A stretch of 64,000 bases of DNA from Frateuria sp. Soil773 (GCF_001428405.1 NZ_LMSL01000041.1:68256-132255), one strand, 5' to 3'; positions 39,149 through 49,108 are shown, numbered from the stretch's first letter. A program made the numbers and translations. The notes: generated by a model not told the origin, from the letters alone.

Positions 39149-40245
39149 ACGGCTACGACCTCATCGTGGTGGGCGCCGGCATCGTCGGCGCCAGTTGCGC
39201 CGATGAGGCGGCCGCCGCCGGGCTGCGCGTCGCGATCGTCGAGCCCGGCCCGATCGGCGGCGGCGCCACCGCCTGCGCGATGGGGCACCTGGTGGCGATG
39301 GACGACGACCCGGCGGAACTGGCGCTGGCGCGCCATTCGCTGCACCGCTGGGAGGAGTTCGCCGACCTCGCCGAGGCCGAGTTCAGCCGCTGCGGCACCT
39401 TGTGGGTCGCCCGCAACGAAGCGGAGGCCGCAGGCATCGCGCAGCGCGTCGCGCGGCTGGAAGCCTCCGGCGGCGAGGCGCACGCCGTCGACGCGCAGGC
39501 GCTGTACCGGCTCGAACCGGCGCTGGCCCCCGGGCTGTGCGGCGGCATGCTGGTGCCGCGCGAGGCCGTGGTATATCCGCCGCGGATGGCGCTGCACCTG
39601 GTCCGCCGCGCGCGGCAACGCGGCGCGGTGCTGTACGCCGGCCGCGCCGCGCGCCGGCTGGGCAGGGCCGCGGTGACCCTGGACGACGGCACCGTGCTGG
39701 CCGGCCCCACCCTGGTCGCCACCGGCTGCGCATTGCCCGAACTGCTGCCGCAATTGCCGCTGCGCCCGCGCAAGGGACACCTGCTCATCACCGACCGCTA
39801 CCCGGGGCTGCTGCATCACCAGGTGCTCGAACTGGGCTACGCCGACAGCGCGCACGGCCACGCCGGCAGCAGCGTCGCCTTCAACGTGCAGCCGCGCCCG
39901 ACCGGGCAGATCCTGATCGGCTCCTCGCGCGAATTCGACGTGGCCGATCCGTCGGTTTCCGCGCCGATGCTGCAACGCATGCTGCAGCGCGCCTTCGACT
40001 TCATGCCGGCCCTGCGCGGGCTGCGCGCGATCCGCGCCTGGACCGGGTTCCGCCCCGCCACGCCGGACGGGCGTCCCTATCTCGGCGCCGTTCCCGGCCG
40101 CGCCGACCTGTGGGTCGCCGCGGGCCACGAGGGGCTGGGCGTCACCACCGCGCTGGGCAGCGCCCAGTTGATGCTCGACCTGCTGCTGGGGCGCACCCCG
40201 GCGATCGACCCTGCGCCCTACGCGCCGGCGAGGGCGCTCGCATGA
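39145..40245 (+). CDS. lhpB: FAD-dependent D-hydroxyproline dehydrogenase, catalytic subunit
   Basis: 366 residues. N-terminal FAD-binding [12 protein letters not shown] (GxGxxG) and a DAO-type fold with [16 protein letters not shown] and [16 protein letters not shown] near the C terminus. Family: D-amino-acid dehydrogenase/glycine oxidase type. In hydroxyproline clusters this subunit oxidises cis-4-hydroxy-D-proline to 1-pyrroline-4-hydroxy-2-carboxylate. Here it is coupled by overlaps to a 2Fe-2S subunit and a FAD/BFD subunit, suggesting a heteromeric enzyme. Confidence 0.88.
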   Translation: MNGYDLIVVGAGIVGASCADEAAAAGLRVAIVEPGPIGGGATACAMGHLVAMDDDPAELALARHSLHRWEEFADLAEAEFSRCGTLWVARNEAEAAGIAQRVARLEASGGEAHAVDAQALYRLEPALAPGLCGGMLVPREAVVYPPRMALHLVRRARQRGAVLYAGRAARRLGRAAVTLDDGTVLAGPTLVATGCALPELLPQLPLRPRKGHLLITDRYPGLLHHQVLELGYADSAHGHAGSSVAFNVQPRPTGQILIGSSREFDVADPSVSAPMLQRMLQRAFDFMPALRGLRAIRAWTGFRPATPDGRPYLGAVPGRADLWVAAGHEGLGVTTALGSAQLMLDLLLGRTPAIDPAPYAPARALA

Positions 40246-40493
40246 ACGCGGCCGGCGTCGTGCGGCTCAGCGTGGACGGCGAGCCGGTCGCCGTGCCGGC
40301 CGGCAGCAGCGTGGCCGCCGCGGTCGCCAGGGTGACGACCCGCTTCCGCCGCTCGGTGCGCGGCGAGCCGCGCGCGCCGGTGTGCGGCATGGGCGTGTGC
40401 TTCGAATGCCGCGTGCGGATCGACGGCGTACCCCACCAGCGCGCATGCATCACGCCGGCGCGCGACGGCATGCAGGTGAACACCGATGACTGA
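40242..40493 (+). CDS. 2Fe-2S ferredoxin-like subunit of D-hydroxyproline dehydrogenase
   Basis: 83 residues. Four cysteines in CGMGVCFECRVRIDG and RACIT suit a plant-type 2Fe-2S cluster (Fer2_4). Such small subunits pair with the FAD/NAD oxidoreductase encoded next, as in HcnA/HcnB and sarcosine-oxidase-like complexes. Overlaps both neighbours (4 and 8 bases). Corresponds to one of the accessory dehydrogenase subunits (lhpE/lhpF type) of pseudomonads; I do not assign which letter. Confidence 0.85.
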   Translation: MNAAGVVRLSVDGEPVAVPAGSSVAAAVARVTTRFRRSVRGEPRAPVCGMGVCFECRVRIDGVPHQRACITPARDGMQVNTDD

Positions 40494-41784
40494 GCGCTAC
40501 GACGTACTGGTCGTCGGCGCCGGCCCGGCGGGACTGGCCGCGGCGCAGGCCGCCGCCAGCCACGGCGCGCGGGTCGGCCTGCTCGATGCGCAGGCCCGCC
40601 ACGGCGGCCAGGTCTGGCGCCACGACGTGCGCCGGGGCGCGCCGCGCGCCGCGCGAAAAGCCCTGGACGCGCTCGCGCGCCGGCGCGTGGAATGGCTGCC
40701 GCAGCACCAGATCGTCGCGGCCGGACGTCGCACGCTGCTGGCGGAAACGCCGCAGACCGCGGTGCGGCTCGTCTTCGGCGCCCTGGTGCTGGCTACCGGC
40801 GCGCGCGAACTGCTGCTGCCCTTCCCCGGCTGGACGCTGCCCGGCGTGACCGGCGCCGGCGGCCTGCAGGCGCTCGCCAAGCAGGGCTGGCCGGTCGCCG
40901 GCAAGCGCGTGGCGGTGGCCGGCAGCGGCCCGCTGCTGCTGGCCGCCGCCGCCACGCTGCGCCGGCATGGCGCGCACGTGCTGGGCATCCACGAGCAGGC
41001 GCCTGCCACGGCCGTCTCGGCGTTCGCGCGGCAGTTGTGGCGCTGGCCCGCGCGCGTCGCGCAGGCCGCGGCGCTGCGCGCGACGCTGGCCGGGGTGCCC
41101 TACCGCTTCGGCTCGTTCGTGCGCGCGGCGCACGGCATCGACGCGCTGGAAGGCATCGACATCGAAGACGCGCACGGCTCGCGGCGGATCGCCTGCGACA
41201 TGCTCGCCGTCGGCTACGGCCTGGTGCCGAACGTCGAGCTGGCCGCCCTGCTCGGCTGCGCCACCGACGACGCCGGCACGCATCCGCGCGTGCAGGTGGA
41301 CCGCATGCTGCGCACCAGCGTCGCCAACATCTACGCCGCCGGCGAGCTGTGCGGCGTGGGCGGCCTCGCCGCCGCCCGCATCGAAGGCGCCATCGCCGGG
41401 CACGTCGCCGCCGGCGCCATCGCCGCCGCGACCGATCTGCTTCCCGCGCGCGAGCGCGAGCGCCGCTTCGCCCGCCTGCTCGCGCGGCACTTCGCGCTCG
41501 ACGCGCGCCTGCGCGCGCTGGCCGACGGCGACACCGTCGTCTGCCGCTGCGAGGACGTCGCGCTGGCCGCGCTGGACGGGTTCGACGACGCCCGCGCCGC
41601 CAAGCTCGCCACGCGCTGCGGCATGGGCGCGTGCCAGGGCCGCGTCTGCGGCAGCGCGCTGGCCGAGCTCGGCCGCTTTCCGCGCGGCGGCTTCCGTCCG
41701 CCGCTGTTTCCCGCGCGGCTGGCCTCGCTGGCCGCCGCCGACCTGTCCCTCCCCGACTCGTCCATTCCCGACCTGTCTACCTGA
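40486..41784 (+). CDS. FAD/NAD(P) oxidoreductase subunit with BFD-like 2Fe-2S domain
   Basis: 432 residues. A Rossmann FAD motif VVGAGPAGLAAAQAAA at the start and a second dinucleotide motif VAVAGSGPLLLAAAATL. The C-terminal cysteine cluster CRCEDV and CGMGACQGRVCG is the BFD-type [2Fe-2S] domain. This is the HcnB/alpha-subunit-like component of heteromeric D-hydroxyproline dehydrogenase. It should pass electrons from the catalytic subunit to the respiratory chain. Confidence 0.87.
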   Translation: MTERYDVLVVGAGPAGLAAAQAAASHGARVGLLDAQARHGGQVWRHDVRRGAPRAARKALDALARRRVEWLPQHQIVAAGRRTLLAETPQTAVRLVFGALVLATGARELLLPFPGWTLPGVTGAGGLQALAKQGWPVAGKRVAVAGSGPLLLAAAATLRRHGAHVLGIHEQAPATAVSAFARQLWRWPARVAQAAALRATLAGVPYRFGSFVRAAHGIDALEGIDIEDAHGSRRIACDMLAVGYGLVPNVELAALLGCATDDAGTHPRVQVDRMLRTSVANIYAAGELCGVGGLAAARIEGAIAGHVAAGAIAAATDLLPARERERRFARLLARHFALDARLRALADGDTVVCRCEDVALAALDGFDDARAAKLATRCGMGACQGRVCGSALAELGRFPRGGFRPPLFPARLASLAAADLSLPDSSIPDLST

Positions 41785-41805
41785 CGACCAACGAGGCTTA
41801 TCCGC

Positions 41806-42711
41806 ATGAGCAAGCAGTCCATCTGGCGCGGCGTCATTCCTGCCATCACCACTCCCTTCACCGACGACGGCAAGGTCGATCATGCGTTCCTCGCCAGGCA
41901 CGCCCGCATCATGCTCGACGCCGGCTGCACCGGCATCGTGCCGCTGGGCTCGCTGGGCGAAGGCGCCACGCTGGGCTTCGACGAGAAGGTCGCGATCATG
42001 CGCACCCTGGTCGAGGCGCTGGACGGCGCGCCGGTCATCCCCGGCATCGCCGCGCTGTCCACCGACGAGGCCGTGCGGCTGGCGCGCGCGGCCAAGGCGG
42101 TCGGCTGCGCCGGCCTGATGGTGCTGCCGCCTTACGTGTATTCCACCGACTGGCGCGAAATGGGCGCGCACGTCTCGGCGGTGATCGCCGCCACCGACCT
42201 GCCGTGCATGCTCTACAACAACCCGCTGGCCTACAAGACCGACTTCTCGCCCGGGCAGTTGGCGGCGCTGGCGGCCGAATACCCCAACGTGCAGGCGGTG
42301 AAGGAATCCTCCGGCGACGTGCGCCGCATCGCCGGCCTAAAGGCGCTGATCGGCGACCGGCTGGAGATCCTGGTCGGCGTGGACGACATCATCGTGGAGA
42401 GCCTGCAGATGGGCGCCACCGGCTGGATCGCCGGCATGGTCAACGCCTTCCCGAAGGAATCGGTGGAGCTGTTCGAGCGCGCCAGCCAGCCGGGCGGCGT
42501 CGAGGCCACCGCCGAGCTCTACGCCTGGTTCCTGCCAACGCTGCGCATGGACACCGTGCCCAAGTTCGTGCAGCTCATCAAGCTGGCGCAGGAAGTGGCG
42601 GGCCTGGGCAGCGAGCGCGTGCGCGCGCCGCGCCTGGTGCTGGAAGGCGCCGAGCGGGAAGCCGCGCTGCGCGAGATCCGCGCCGCCGTCGCCAACCGCC
42701 CGGGGCGCTGA
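41806..42711 (+). CDS. lhpC: 1-pyrroline-4-hydroxy-2-carboxylate deaminase (DHDPS family)
   Basis: 301 residues, TIM-barrel of the DapA/NAL superfamily. It keeps the Schiff-base Lys in VQAVKESSGD and the Tyr of the YNNPLAYKTD segment; GSLGEGATL forms the carboxylate pocket. In hydroxyproline operons it deaminates and dehydrates pyrroline-hydroxycarboxylate to 2-oxoglutarate semialdehyde. A dihydrodipicolinate synthase role is unlikely given the neighbours. 21 bases after the previous gene and 1 base before the next. Confidence 0.9.
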   Translation: MSKQSIWRGVIPAITTPFTDDGKVDHAFLARHARIMLDAGCTGIVPLGSLGEGATLGFDEKVAIMRTLVEALDGAPVIPGIAALSTDEAVRLARAAKAVGCAGLMVLPPYVYSTDWREMGAHVSAVIAATDLPCMLYNNPLAYKTDFSPGQLAALAAEYPNVQAVKESSGDVRRIAGLKALIGDRLEILVGVDDIIVESLQMGATGWIAGMVNAFPKESVELFERASQPGGVEATAELYAWFLPTLRMDTVPKFVQLIKLAQEVAGLGSERVRAPRLVLEGAEREAALREIRAAVANRPGR

Positions 42712-42712
42712 G

Positions 42713-44311
42713 ATGGACGTCCAGCCGTTGCTGATCGCCGGCGAATGGCGCGCCGCGCCGGCATCCTGCAAGCGCCTGCGCGCCGTCGATCCGGCCACCG
42801 GCGAAGCGATCGGGCCGGACTTCCCGGTCAGCGGCGAAGCCGACGTGGAAGCGGCGCTGGCCAGCGCCAGCGCCGCGGCCGACGAACTCGCGGCGGCGCC
42901 GCCGTCGCGCATCGCCGGCTTCCTCGACGGCTACGCCCAGGCGATCGACGACGACGCGGCGGCGCTGGTCGCGCTGGCGCACGCGGAGACCGCGCTGCCG
43001 GCGGACACCCGGCTGGCCAAGGTGGAGCTGCCGCGCACCAGCCGGCAGTTGCGGCTGGCCGCGCAGGCGGTGCGCGACTACGCCTGGACGCAGCCGGTGA
43101 TCGACACCGCCGCCGACCTGCGCTCGCACTACGCGCCGCTGCACAAGCCGGTGCTGGTGTTCGGCCCGAACAATTTCCCGTTCGCCTTCAACGCCGCCGC
43201 CGGCAGCGACTTCGCCTCGGCCATCGCGGCGCGCAACCCGGTGATCGCCAAGGCGCACCCGTCGCACCCGGCGACCAGCCAGCGGCTGGCCGAGCTGGCG
43301 CACCGCGCCCTGCTGCAGGCCGGCCTGCCCGCCGCGTCGATGCAACTGCTCTACCAGTTCGACCGTCGCCTCGGCCTGGAGCTTGCCGGCGACGCGCGGC
43401 TGGGCGCGATCGGCTTCACCGGCAGCCGCAGCGGCGGCCTCGCGCTGAAGGCCGCCGCCGACCAGGCCGGCATCCCGATGTACGCGGAACTGTCCAGCGT
43501 CAACCCGGTGTTCCTGCTGCCCGGCGCGCTGGCCGAGCGCGGCGCCGCGCTGGCGCAGGAATTCTTCGCCTCGTGCACGATGGGCAGCGGCCAGTTCTGC
43601 ACCAACCCCGGCCTCGTCGTGGTGCCTGAGGGCGACGCCGGCGACGCTTTCGTCAACGCCGCCATCGCGCTGTTCAACGCCGCGCCACCGGGCGTGCTGT
43701 TCTCCCGCGGCGTGCGCGACCAGTTGGAGCAGGCGGTGACCGCACTGCGCGACTGGGGCGCGGTCTGCCTCGCCGGCGGCACTTCCGCCGGCCCGGGCTT
43801 CCGCTTCCGCGCCACCCTGCTGCAGGTCGGCGCGCGGGCGTTCCTCAAGCACCCGCTCGAACTGCAGCGCGAGGCGTTCGGCCCGGCCAGCCTGCTGGTG
43901 CGCGCACGCGACCTCGACGACATGCTGGCGGTGACCGCCGGCCTCGAAGGCAACCTCACCGGCACGCTGTACGGCGCCACCGACGGCGGCGACGACGAGG
44001 CCATGGCGCGGCTGGCGCAGCGCCTGCGCCCGCGCGTCGGCCGGCTGATCGCCAACCGCATGCCGACCGGCGTGGCGGTGAGCGCGGCGATGAACCACGG
44101 CGGCCCGTACCCGAGCACCGGCCACCCCGGCTTCACCGCCGTCGGCATGCCCGCGGCGATCCGCCGCTTCGCCGCGCTGCACTGCTACGACAACGTCGCC
44201 GACCACCTGCTGCCGCCGGAGCTGCGCGACCGCAATCCCGGCGGCGTCGCGCGGCAGGTGGACGGCCAGTGGCGCAGCGACGACCTCCCGCCGCCGAGCC
44301 CCGCGCCGTGA
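42713..44311 (+). CDS. 2-oxoglutarate semialdehyde dehydrogenase (NADP-type aldehyde dehydrogenase)
   Basis: 532 residues. Aldehyde dehydrogenase with cofactor Lys in VIAKAHPSHP, GFTGSRSGG loop, general base Glu in AELSSVNPVF and nucleophile Cys in GSGQFCTNPG. Similar to the semialdehyde dehydrogenases that end the hydroxyproline, glucarate and arabinose pathways, giving 2-oxoglutarate. It overlaps the next gene by GTGA. Confidence 0.9.
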   Translation: MDVQPLLIAGEWRAAPASCKRLRAVDPATGEAIGPDFPVSGEADVEAALASASAAADELAAAPPSRIAGFLDGYAQAIDDDAAALVALAHAETALPADTRLAKVELPRTSRQLRLAAQAVRDYAWTQPVIDTAADLRSHYAPLHKPVLVFGPNNFPFAFNAAAGSDFASAIAARNPVIAKAHPSHPATSQRLAELAHRALLQAGLPAASMQLLYQFDRRLGLELAGDARLGAIGFTGSRSGGLALKAAADQAGIPMYAELSSVNPVFLLPGALAERGAALAQEFFASCTMGSGQFCTNPGLVVVPEGDAGDAFVNAAIALFNAAPPGVLFSRGVRDQLEQAVTALRDWGAVCLAGGTSAGPGFRFRATLLQVGARAFLKHPLELQREAFGPASLLVRARDLDDMLAVTAGLEGNLTGTLYGATDGGDDEAMARLAQRLRPRVGRLIANRMPTGVAVSAAMNHGGPYPSTGHPGFTAVGMPAAIRRFAALHCYDNVADHLLPPELRDRNPGGVARQVDGQWRSDDLPPPSPAP

Positions 44312-45525
44312 CCGCGCCGCGCAGCGACCGCCAGATCGGCGGCCTCGACCTCGACCGGGCGCGCGCCGGCCTGAGCCGCTGGCCGGCGACCGCCGCGCCG
44401 ATCGGCAAGGACGAATACCGGCAGCGCCTGCAGCGCGCGCGGACGCTGATGCGGGAATCGGGCGTCGATGCGCTGCTGGTCACCGCCGGCGCCTCGCTGC
44501 GCTATTTCAGCGGTATAGGCTGGGGCGCCAGCGAGCGGCTGGTCGGCCTGCTGCTGACCGCGCAGGGCGAGCCCGTCGTGGTCTGCCCGGCGTTCGAGAC
44601 CGGCTCGCTGGAACATGTGCTGCAGATCGACGCCGACGTGCGCACCTGGGAAGAGCACGAAAGCCCGCACGCGCTGGTGGCCGCCGCGCTGCGCGAGCGC
44701 CACGCCCGTAGCCTCGCGCTCGACCCGGCCGCCGCGTACACCGTCGCCGTGCGGCTGCGCGAGGCCCTGGGCGGGCAGCCGCTCGCCGACGCCAGCCCGA
44801 TCATCGACGGCTGCCGCATGTGCAAGTCGGCCGCCGAACTGGCGCTGATGCAGCAGGCCACCGCGATGACCCTGCAGGTGCACCGGCTGGCCGCCGGCGT
44901 GCTGCGCGAGGGCATCGGCAACCGCGAGCTGGTGCGCTTCATCGACGAGGCGCACCGCGCGCTGGGCGCCGACAACGGCTCCACCTTCTGCATCGTGCAG
45001 TTCGGCCAGGCCACCGCCTACCCGCACGGCATCCCCGGCGAGCAGCACCTGGCCGCGGACGAGCTGGTGCTGATCGACACCGGCTGCTCGGTGCAGGGCT
45101 ACAACTCCGACATCACGCGCAGCTACGTGTTCGGACGTCCGAACGCCGAGCAGGCGCGCATCTGGGAACTGGAGCACGCCGCGCAGCGCGCCGCGTTCGA
45201 GGCGGTGCGCCCCGGCGTGCCGTGCGAGGCGGTGGACGCCGCCGCGCGCGCGGTGGTGGAACGCGCCGGCCTGGGCCCGGACTACCGCCTGCCCGGCATC
45301 CCGCACCGCACCGGCCACGGCTGCGGCCTGAGCATCCACGAGACGCCCTACCTGGTGCGCGGCGACGCCACCGCGCTGCAGCCCGGCATGTGCTGCAGCA
45401 ACGAGCCGATGATCGTGCTGCCCGACCGCTTCGGCATCCGCCTGGAAGACCACTTCCACGTCACCGCCGACGGCGCGGCGTGGTTCACCGAACCCTCGCC
45501 CGCCATCGACCAGCCCTTCGCCTGA
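44308..45525 (+). CDS. M24-family Xaa-Pro peptidase (prolidase-like)
   Basis: 405 residues, no signal peptide, cytosolic. Creatinase N-terminal domain plus a pita-bread metal domain with all five ligands: two Asp in LIDTGCSVQGYNSDITRSY, His in TGHGCGLSIHE, Glu in CCSNEPM and Glu in RLEDHFH. Prolidases and Xaa-Pro peptidases cut imidodipeptides such as Gly-Pro or Xaa-Hyp, which collagen breakdown yields. GTG start at 44308 overlaps the preceding stop; GTG is inferred from coupling and is the only start that avoids a long overlap. Confidence 0.87.
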   Translation: MTAPRSDRQIGGLDLDRARAGLSRWPATAAPIGKDEYRQRLQRARTLMRESGVDALLVTAGASLRYFSGIGWGASERLVGLLLTAQGEPVVVCPAFETGSLEHVLQIDADVRTWEEHESPHALVAAALRERHARSLALDPAAAYTVAVRLREALGGQPLADASPIIDGCRMCKSAAELALMQQATAMTLQVHRLAAGVLREGIGNRELVRFIDEAHRALGADNGSTFCIVQFGQATAYPHGIPGEQHLAADELVLIDTGCSVQGYNSDITRSYVFGRPNAEQARIWELEHAAQRAAFEAVRPGVPCEAVDAAARAVVERAGLGPDYRLPGIPHRTGHGCGLSIHETPYLVRGDATALQPGMCCSNEPMIVLPDRFGIRLEDHFHVTADGAAWFTEPSPAIDQPFA

Positions 45526-45544
45526 CCGCCACCGGAGCGCCGCC

Positions 45545-47308
45545 ATGTCCACGCTGATCGCCCGCCTCTGCCTCGCCGCCTGCCTGGGCGCTTCCTTCGC
45601 CGCCTCTGCCGCCTCCGCAGACAGCGACGCCGCGCAGCGCTTCCGCGCGATCTACACGCAGGAATGGGACTGGCGCCAGCAGCAATTCGCCGGCGCCGAC
45701 GACGAGGACACCCAGGCGCTGCCGGCCGACCACCTACCGCGCGTCGACGCCGCCACCCAGGCCATGCGCGAGCGCTACTGGGCCGACGTGCTGGAGCGGC
45801 TCGACGCCATCCCGGCCGACGCCCTGCACGGCGACGAGCGGGTGAGCTACGAGGTCTACCGCAACCAGGTCGAGGCGCTGCTGGCCGACCAGCGCTTCCG
45901 CACCTGGCAGATGCCGTTCAACAGCGACACCTCGTTCTGGGGCAACCTCGGCTTCACCGCGCGCCGGCCGCTGCGCAACGCCGCCGACTACCGCCGCTAC
46001 ATCGGCCTGCTGCGCGACGTCCCGCGCTATTTCGACGAGCAGATCGCCAACATGCGCGCCGGCCTCGCGCGCGGTTTCAGCGTGCCGCGCGCGACGCTCG
46101 CCGGGCGCGACCAGTCGATCGCCAACGTGGCCCGCGCCAAGGACGCCGACAGCCTGTTCTACGAACCGTTCCGGCAGATGCCCGCGAGCATCCCGGCCGG
46201 CCAGCAGGCCCTCCTGCGCGCCGATGGCCTCGCCGCGATCCGCGACGCGGTCGCGCCGGCCCACGCGCGGCTGCTCGACTTCATCCGCAACGTCTACATG
46301 AAGCAGGCGCGCGACAGCCTGGCCGCCGAGGCGATGCCGGACGGCAAGGCGTTCTACCGCGCGCAGATCCGCAAGTTCACCACGCTGGACATGAGCCCCG
46401 ACGCGATCCACGCGCTGGGCCTGAAGGAAGTCGCGCGGCTGCACGCGGACATGGAGCGCACCATCGGCGAGACCGGCTTCAAGGGCAGCTTCGCCGCGTT
46501 CCTGCACTACCTGCGCACCGACCCGAAGTTCTATCCCAGGAGCGCCGACGAGTTGCTCAAGCAGGCCGCCTGGATCGCCAACCGGGTCAACGGCAAGCTC
46601 GGCCAGTACGTCGGCCGGCTGCCGCGCCAGCGCTTCGTGATCGAGCCGGTGCCGGCGGAGCTGGCGCCGTTCTACACCGGCGGGCGCGGCGGCGCCGGCT
46701 ACTACATGGTCAACACCTACGACCTGCCCTCGCGCCCGCTGTACGCGCTCACCGCGCTGACCCTGCACGAGTCCGCGCCCGGCCACGCGCTGCAGATGCC
46801 GCTGGCGGCCGAACACGAGGGGCTGCCGGATTTCCGCCGCAACACCTACATCTCCGCCTTCGGCGAAGGCTGGGCGCTGTACTCGGAACGGCTGGGCCTG
46901 GAGATGGGCCTGTACGACACGCCGTACGACCGCTTCGGCTACCTCGGCTACCAGATGTGGCGCGCCTGCCGGCTGGTGGTCGATACCGGCATCCACCACC
47001 TGGGCTGGAGCCGCGCGCAGGCCATCGCCTACATGCGCGAGAACACCGCGCTGGGCGAGCACGAGATCGAGACCGAGGTGGACCGCTACATCGCCTGGCC
47101 CGGCCAGGCGCTGGCCTACTACCTCGGCGAGATGGCCATCGTGCAGGCGCGCGAGCGCGCCGAGAAGGCGCTGGGCGAGCGCTTCGACCTGCGCGCCTTC
47201 CACGACGCCGTGCTGGCGCTGGGCTCGGTGCCGCTGCCGGTGCTGCAGCAGCAGATCGACCGCTTCATCGCGGACGGAGGGAAATCCCCTTACGACGAGA
47301 AACGCTGA
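45545..47308 (+). CDS. DUF885-family secreted peptidase-like protein
   Basis: 587 residues with a signal peptide (about 1-25). The DUF885 metal-like motif HESAPGHALQ and the ISAFGEGWALYSE region match the family. DUF885 proteins are predicted zinc carboxypeptidases, several from collagen- or peptide-rich niches, but their specificity is mostly unknown. Nineteen bases after the prolidase-like gene, so probably in the same operon; could digest oligopeptides in the periplasm. Confidence 0.82.
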   Translation: MSTLIARLCLAACLGASFAASAASADSDAAQRFRAIYTQEWDWRQQQFAGADDEDTQALPADHLPRVDAATQAMRERYWADVLERLDAIPADALHGDERVSYEVYRNQVEALLADQRFRTWQMPFNSDTSFWGNLGFTARRPLRNAADYRRYIGLLRDVPRYFDEQIANMRAGLARGFSVPRATLAGRDQSIANVARAKDADSLFYEPFRQMPASIPAGQQALLRADGLAAIRDAVAPAHARLLDFIRNVYMKQARDSLAAEAMPDGKAFYRAQIRKFTTLDMSPDAIHALGLKEVARLHADMERTIGETGFKGSFAAFLHYLRTDPKFYPRSADELLKQAAWIANRVNGKLGQYVGRLPRQRFVIEPVPAELAPFYTGGRGGAGYYMVNTYDLPSRPLYALTALTLHESAPGHALQMPLAAEHEGLPDFRRNTYISAFGEGWALYSERLGLEMGLYDTPYDRFGYLGYQMWRACRLVVDTGIHHLGWSRAQAIAYMRENTALGEHEIETEVDRYIAWPGQALAYYLGEMAIVQARERAEKALGERFDLRAFHDAVLALGSVPLPVLQQQIDRFIADGGKSPYDEKR

Positions 47309-47477
47309 CCGGGCCGCGGGCCGCCGGGGGGCGGACCGCGGACGCCGGCACACACCGTGCGTGCCGCCATGCCGGCGCATGCGGGCACACATAAGACAAG
47401 GTTCCGGTCTACGCCGGGACGACGAAAACCACGGTCGTCGACGGCGTTCCAGCGACGCGCTCTAGGGGGAGAAACCG
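47309..47477. repeat. REP-like inverted elements before the permease gene
   Basis: GTTCCGGTCTACGCCGGGAC resembles the palindromes of REP/RAYT elements. Two further hairpins exist at CGTGCGTGCCGCCATGCCGGCG and at ACCACGGTCGTCGACGG (partial). Function unclear. The permease may still be read from the upstream operon or from a promoter here. Confidence 0.4.
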
Positions 47478-48890
47478 ATGGGACTGATCCACGAACTGGC
47501 CCGGCGCAAGTCGGTGGAATCGCTGCAGGACGAGGCGTCCACGCGCGGCAGCGGCCTGCGCCGCGTGCTCGGGCTGGGGCACCTCACCGCGATCGGCCTG
47601 GGCGGCATCATCGGCGTGGGCATCTTCGTGCTGTCCGGCACGGTGGCCGCCACCCATGCCGGGCCAGCGGTGGTGCTGTCGTTCCTGATCGCCGGCATCG
47701 CCAGCGCGGCCGCCGCGCTGTGCTATGCCGAGTTCGCCGGGCTGATCCCGGTCTCCGGCAGCGCCTACACCTACGGCTACGCCGTGCTCGGCGAGTTCGC
47801 CGGCTGGATCATCGGCTGGGACCTCCTGCTGGAGTACGCGCTGATCGCCGCGGTGGTGGCGGTGGGCTGGTCCGGCTACGTGCAGGCGCTGCTGGACGCC
47901 GCCGGCCTGCCGCTGCCGGCGTGGGCGCAGGGTGCCTGGGGCAGTGCGCCCGGCCGGGTGGTGAACCTGCCGGCCATCGTGGTCTCGCTGGCGATCACCG
48001 CCCTGCTGGCGGCGCGCATGGAATGGGGCGCGCGCTTCAACACGCTGATCGTGGCGATCAAGATCGCCGGCGCGGCGCTGATCGTGATCGTCGGCGCCGC
48101 CTGGGTGAAGCCGGAACGCTGGCATCCGTTCATGCCGTTCGGCATGCACGGCGTGGTGACCGGCGCGGCGGTGGTGTTCTTCGCCGTGTTCGGCTACGAC
48201 ATGCTGACCACCGCCGCCGAGGAGTCGAAGAACCCGCAGCGCGACCTGCCGCGCGCGGTGCTGCTGTCGCTGGGCATCGCGATGCTGCTGTACTTCGCGA
48301 TCTGCCTGGTGCTCACCGGCATCGTGCCGTACACCACGCTGGACAACGCCGCGCCGGTGGCCGGCGCGTTCACCCGGATCGGGCTGCCGTGGGCGATGGT
48401 GGTGATCTCGCTGGCGTCGGTGTGCGGCATCACCAGCGTGATCTTCGCCAACCTGCTGGCCGGCGCACGGATCGGCTTCAGCCTCGGCCGCGACGGCCTG
48501 CTGCCGGCATGGTTCGCCAGCGTGCATCCGCGCTGGCGCACGCCGCACCGCTCCACCGTGCTGCTGGGCGCGGTGACCACCGCGGCGGCCGGGCTGTTCC
48601 CGCTCGACGAGCTGGCCAAGCTGGTGAACATCGGCGTGCTCAGCGCCTTCATCGTGATCTGCGCCGCCGTGGTCGTGCTGCGCCTGCGCCGGCCGGACCT
48701 GCACCGCCCGTTCCGCACGCCGCTGATGCCCTGGGTGCCGCTGGTCGGCGTGGGCTTCTCGTGCTGGCTGATCTGGGGGCTGCCCGCGATCACCTACGCA
48801 CGCTTCGCGGTGTGGCTGGCGATCGGCTGCGCGGTGTACTTCGGCTACGGCCGCCGGCACAGCCGGCTGGCTGTCGCCCCGCCCGGCTGA
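47478..48890 (+). CDS. APC-superfamily amino acid permease
   Basis: 470 residues, twelve predicted membrane helices. GLGGIIGVGIFVLSGT after the first helix is the APC substrate-binding signature (unwound helix 1), with SGSAYTYGYAVLGE next and EESKNPQRDLP in the loop before helix 7 or 8. It resembles cationic or small neutral amino-acid permeases (YfnA-like). As the last gene of the hydroxyproline/peptidase run, uptake of proline, hydroxyproline or other amino acids is likely but not shown. GGGGG and AGAAACC lie before the ATG. Confidence 0.85.
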   Translation: MGLIHELARRKSVESLQDEASTRGSGLRRVLGLGHLTAIGLGGIIGVGIFVLSGTVAATHAGPAVVLSFLIAGIASAAAALCYAEFAGLIPVSGSAYTYGYAVLGEFAGWIIGWDLLLEYALIAAVVAVGWSGYVQALLDAAGLPLPAWAQGAWGSAPGRVVNLPAIVVSLAITALLAARMEWGARFNTLIVAIKIAGAALIVIVGAAWVKPERWHPFMPFGMHGVVTGAAVVFFAVFGYDMLTTAAEESKNPQRDLPRAVLLSLGIAMLLYFAICLVLTGIVPYTTLDNAAPVAGAFTRIGLPWAMVVISLASVCGITSVIFANLLAGARIGFSLGRDGLLPAWFASVHPRWRTPHRSTVLLGAVTTAAAGLFPLDELAKLVNIGVLSAFIVICAAVVVLRLRRPDLHRPFRTPLMPWVPLVGVGFSCWLIWGLPAITYARFAVWLAIGCAVYFGYGRRHSRLAVAPPG

Positions 48891-48925
48891 GGCGCGCTCA
48901 AGGCCGGTTCAAAGCATCCCAGTTG

Positions 48926-49108
48926 GATTGGAATCTCCTCACGCTCCCCGCTCGTCATTCCTGCGAGGCGCTTTTCAACAGCCGCATGGCTGGTCAAGCA
49001 GGAATCCAGTGACTTTTCCCATCCTCAAAACCCAAAGGCACTGGATCCCAGCTTTCGCTGGGATGACGCTTCGTAGGAGATATTTAGGAGACTTTGAACA
49101 AGCTCTCA
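48926..49108. repeat. Dispersed intergenic repeat, longest copy B
   Basis: About 180 bases. It contains CTCACGCTCCCCGCTCGTC, ATTCCTGCG, AGGCGCTTTTCAACAGCCG, GGCACTGGATCCCAGC, the stem CCCAGCTTTCGCTGGG, GATGACGCTTCGTAGG and AGACTTTGAACAAGCTCTCA. The last of these contains the stop codon (49106-49108) of the minus-strand regulator gene. Confidence 0.82.

Noticed and set aside
40450..42171. 573-residue minus-strand open frame over the hydroxyproline operon
   Set aside because: Shadow of the FAD/BFD and deaminase genes, which have full catalytic motifs.
41806..42711. Dihydrodipicolinate synthase for lysine biosynthesis (dapA)
   Set aside because: Same family, but operon context points to the hydroxyproline deaminase.
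42713..44311. Aldehyde dehydrogenase as a generic detoxifying enzyme
   Set aside because: Position in the hydroxyproline operon with start/stop overlaps makes 2-oxoglutarate semialdehyde the likely substrate.
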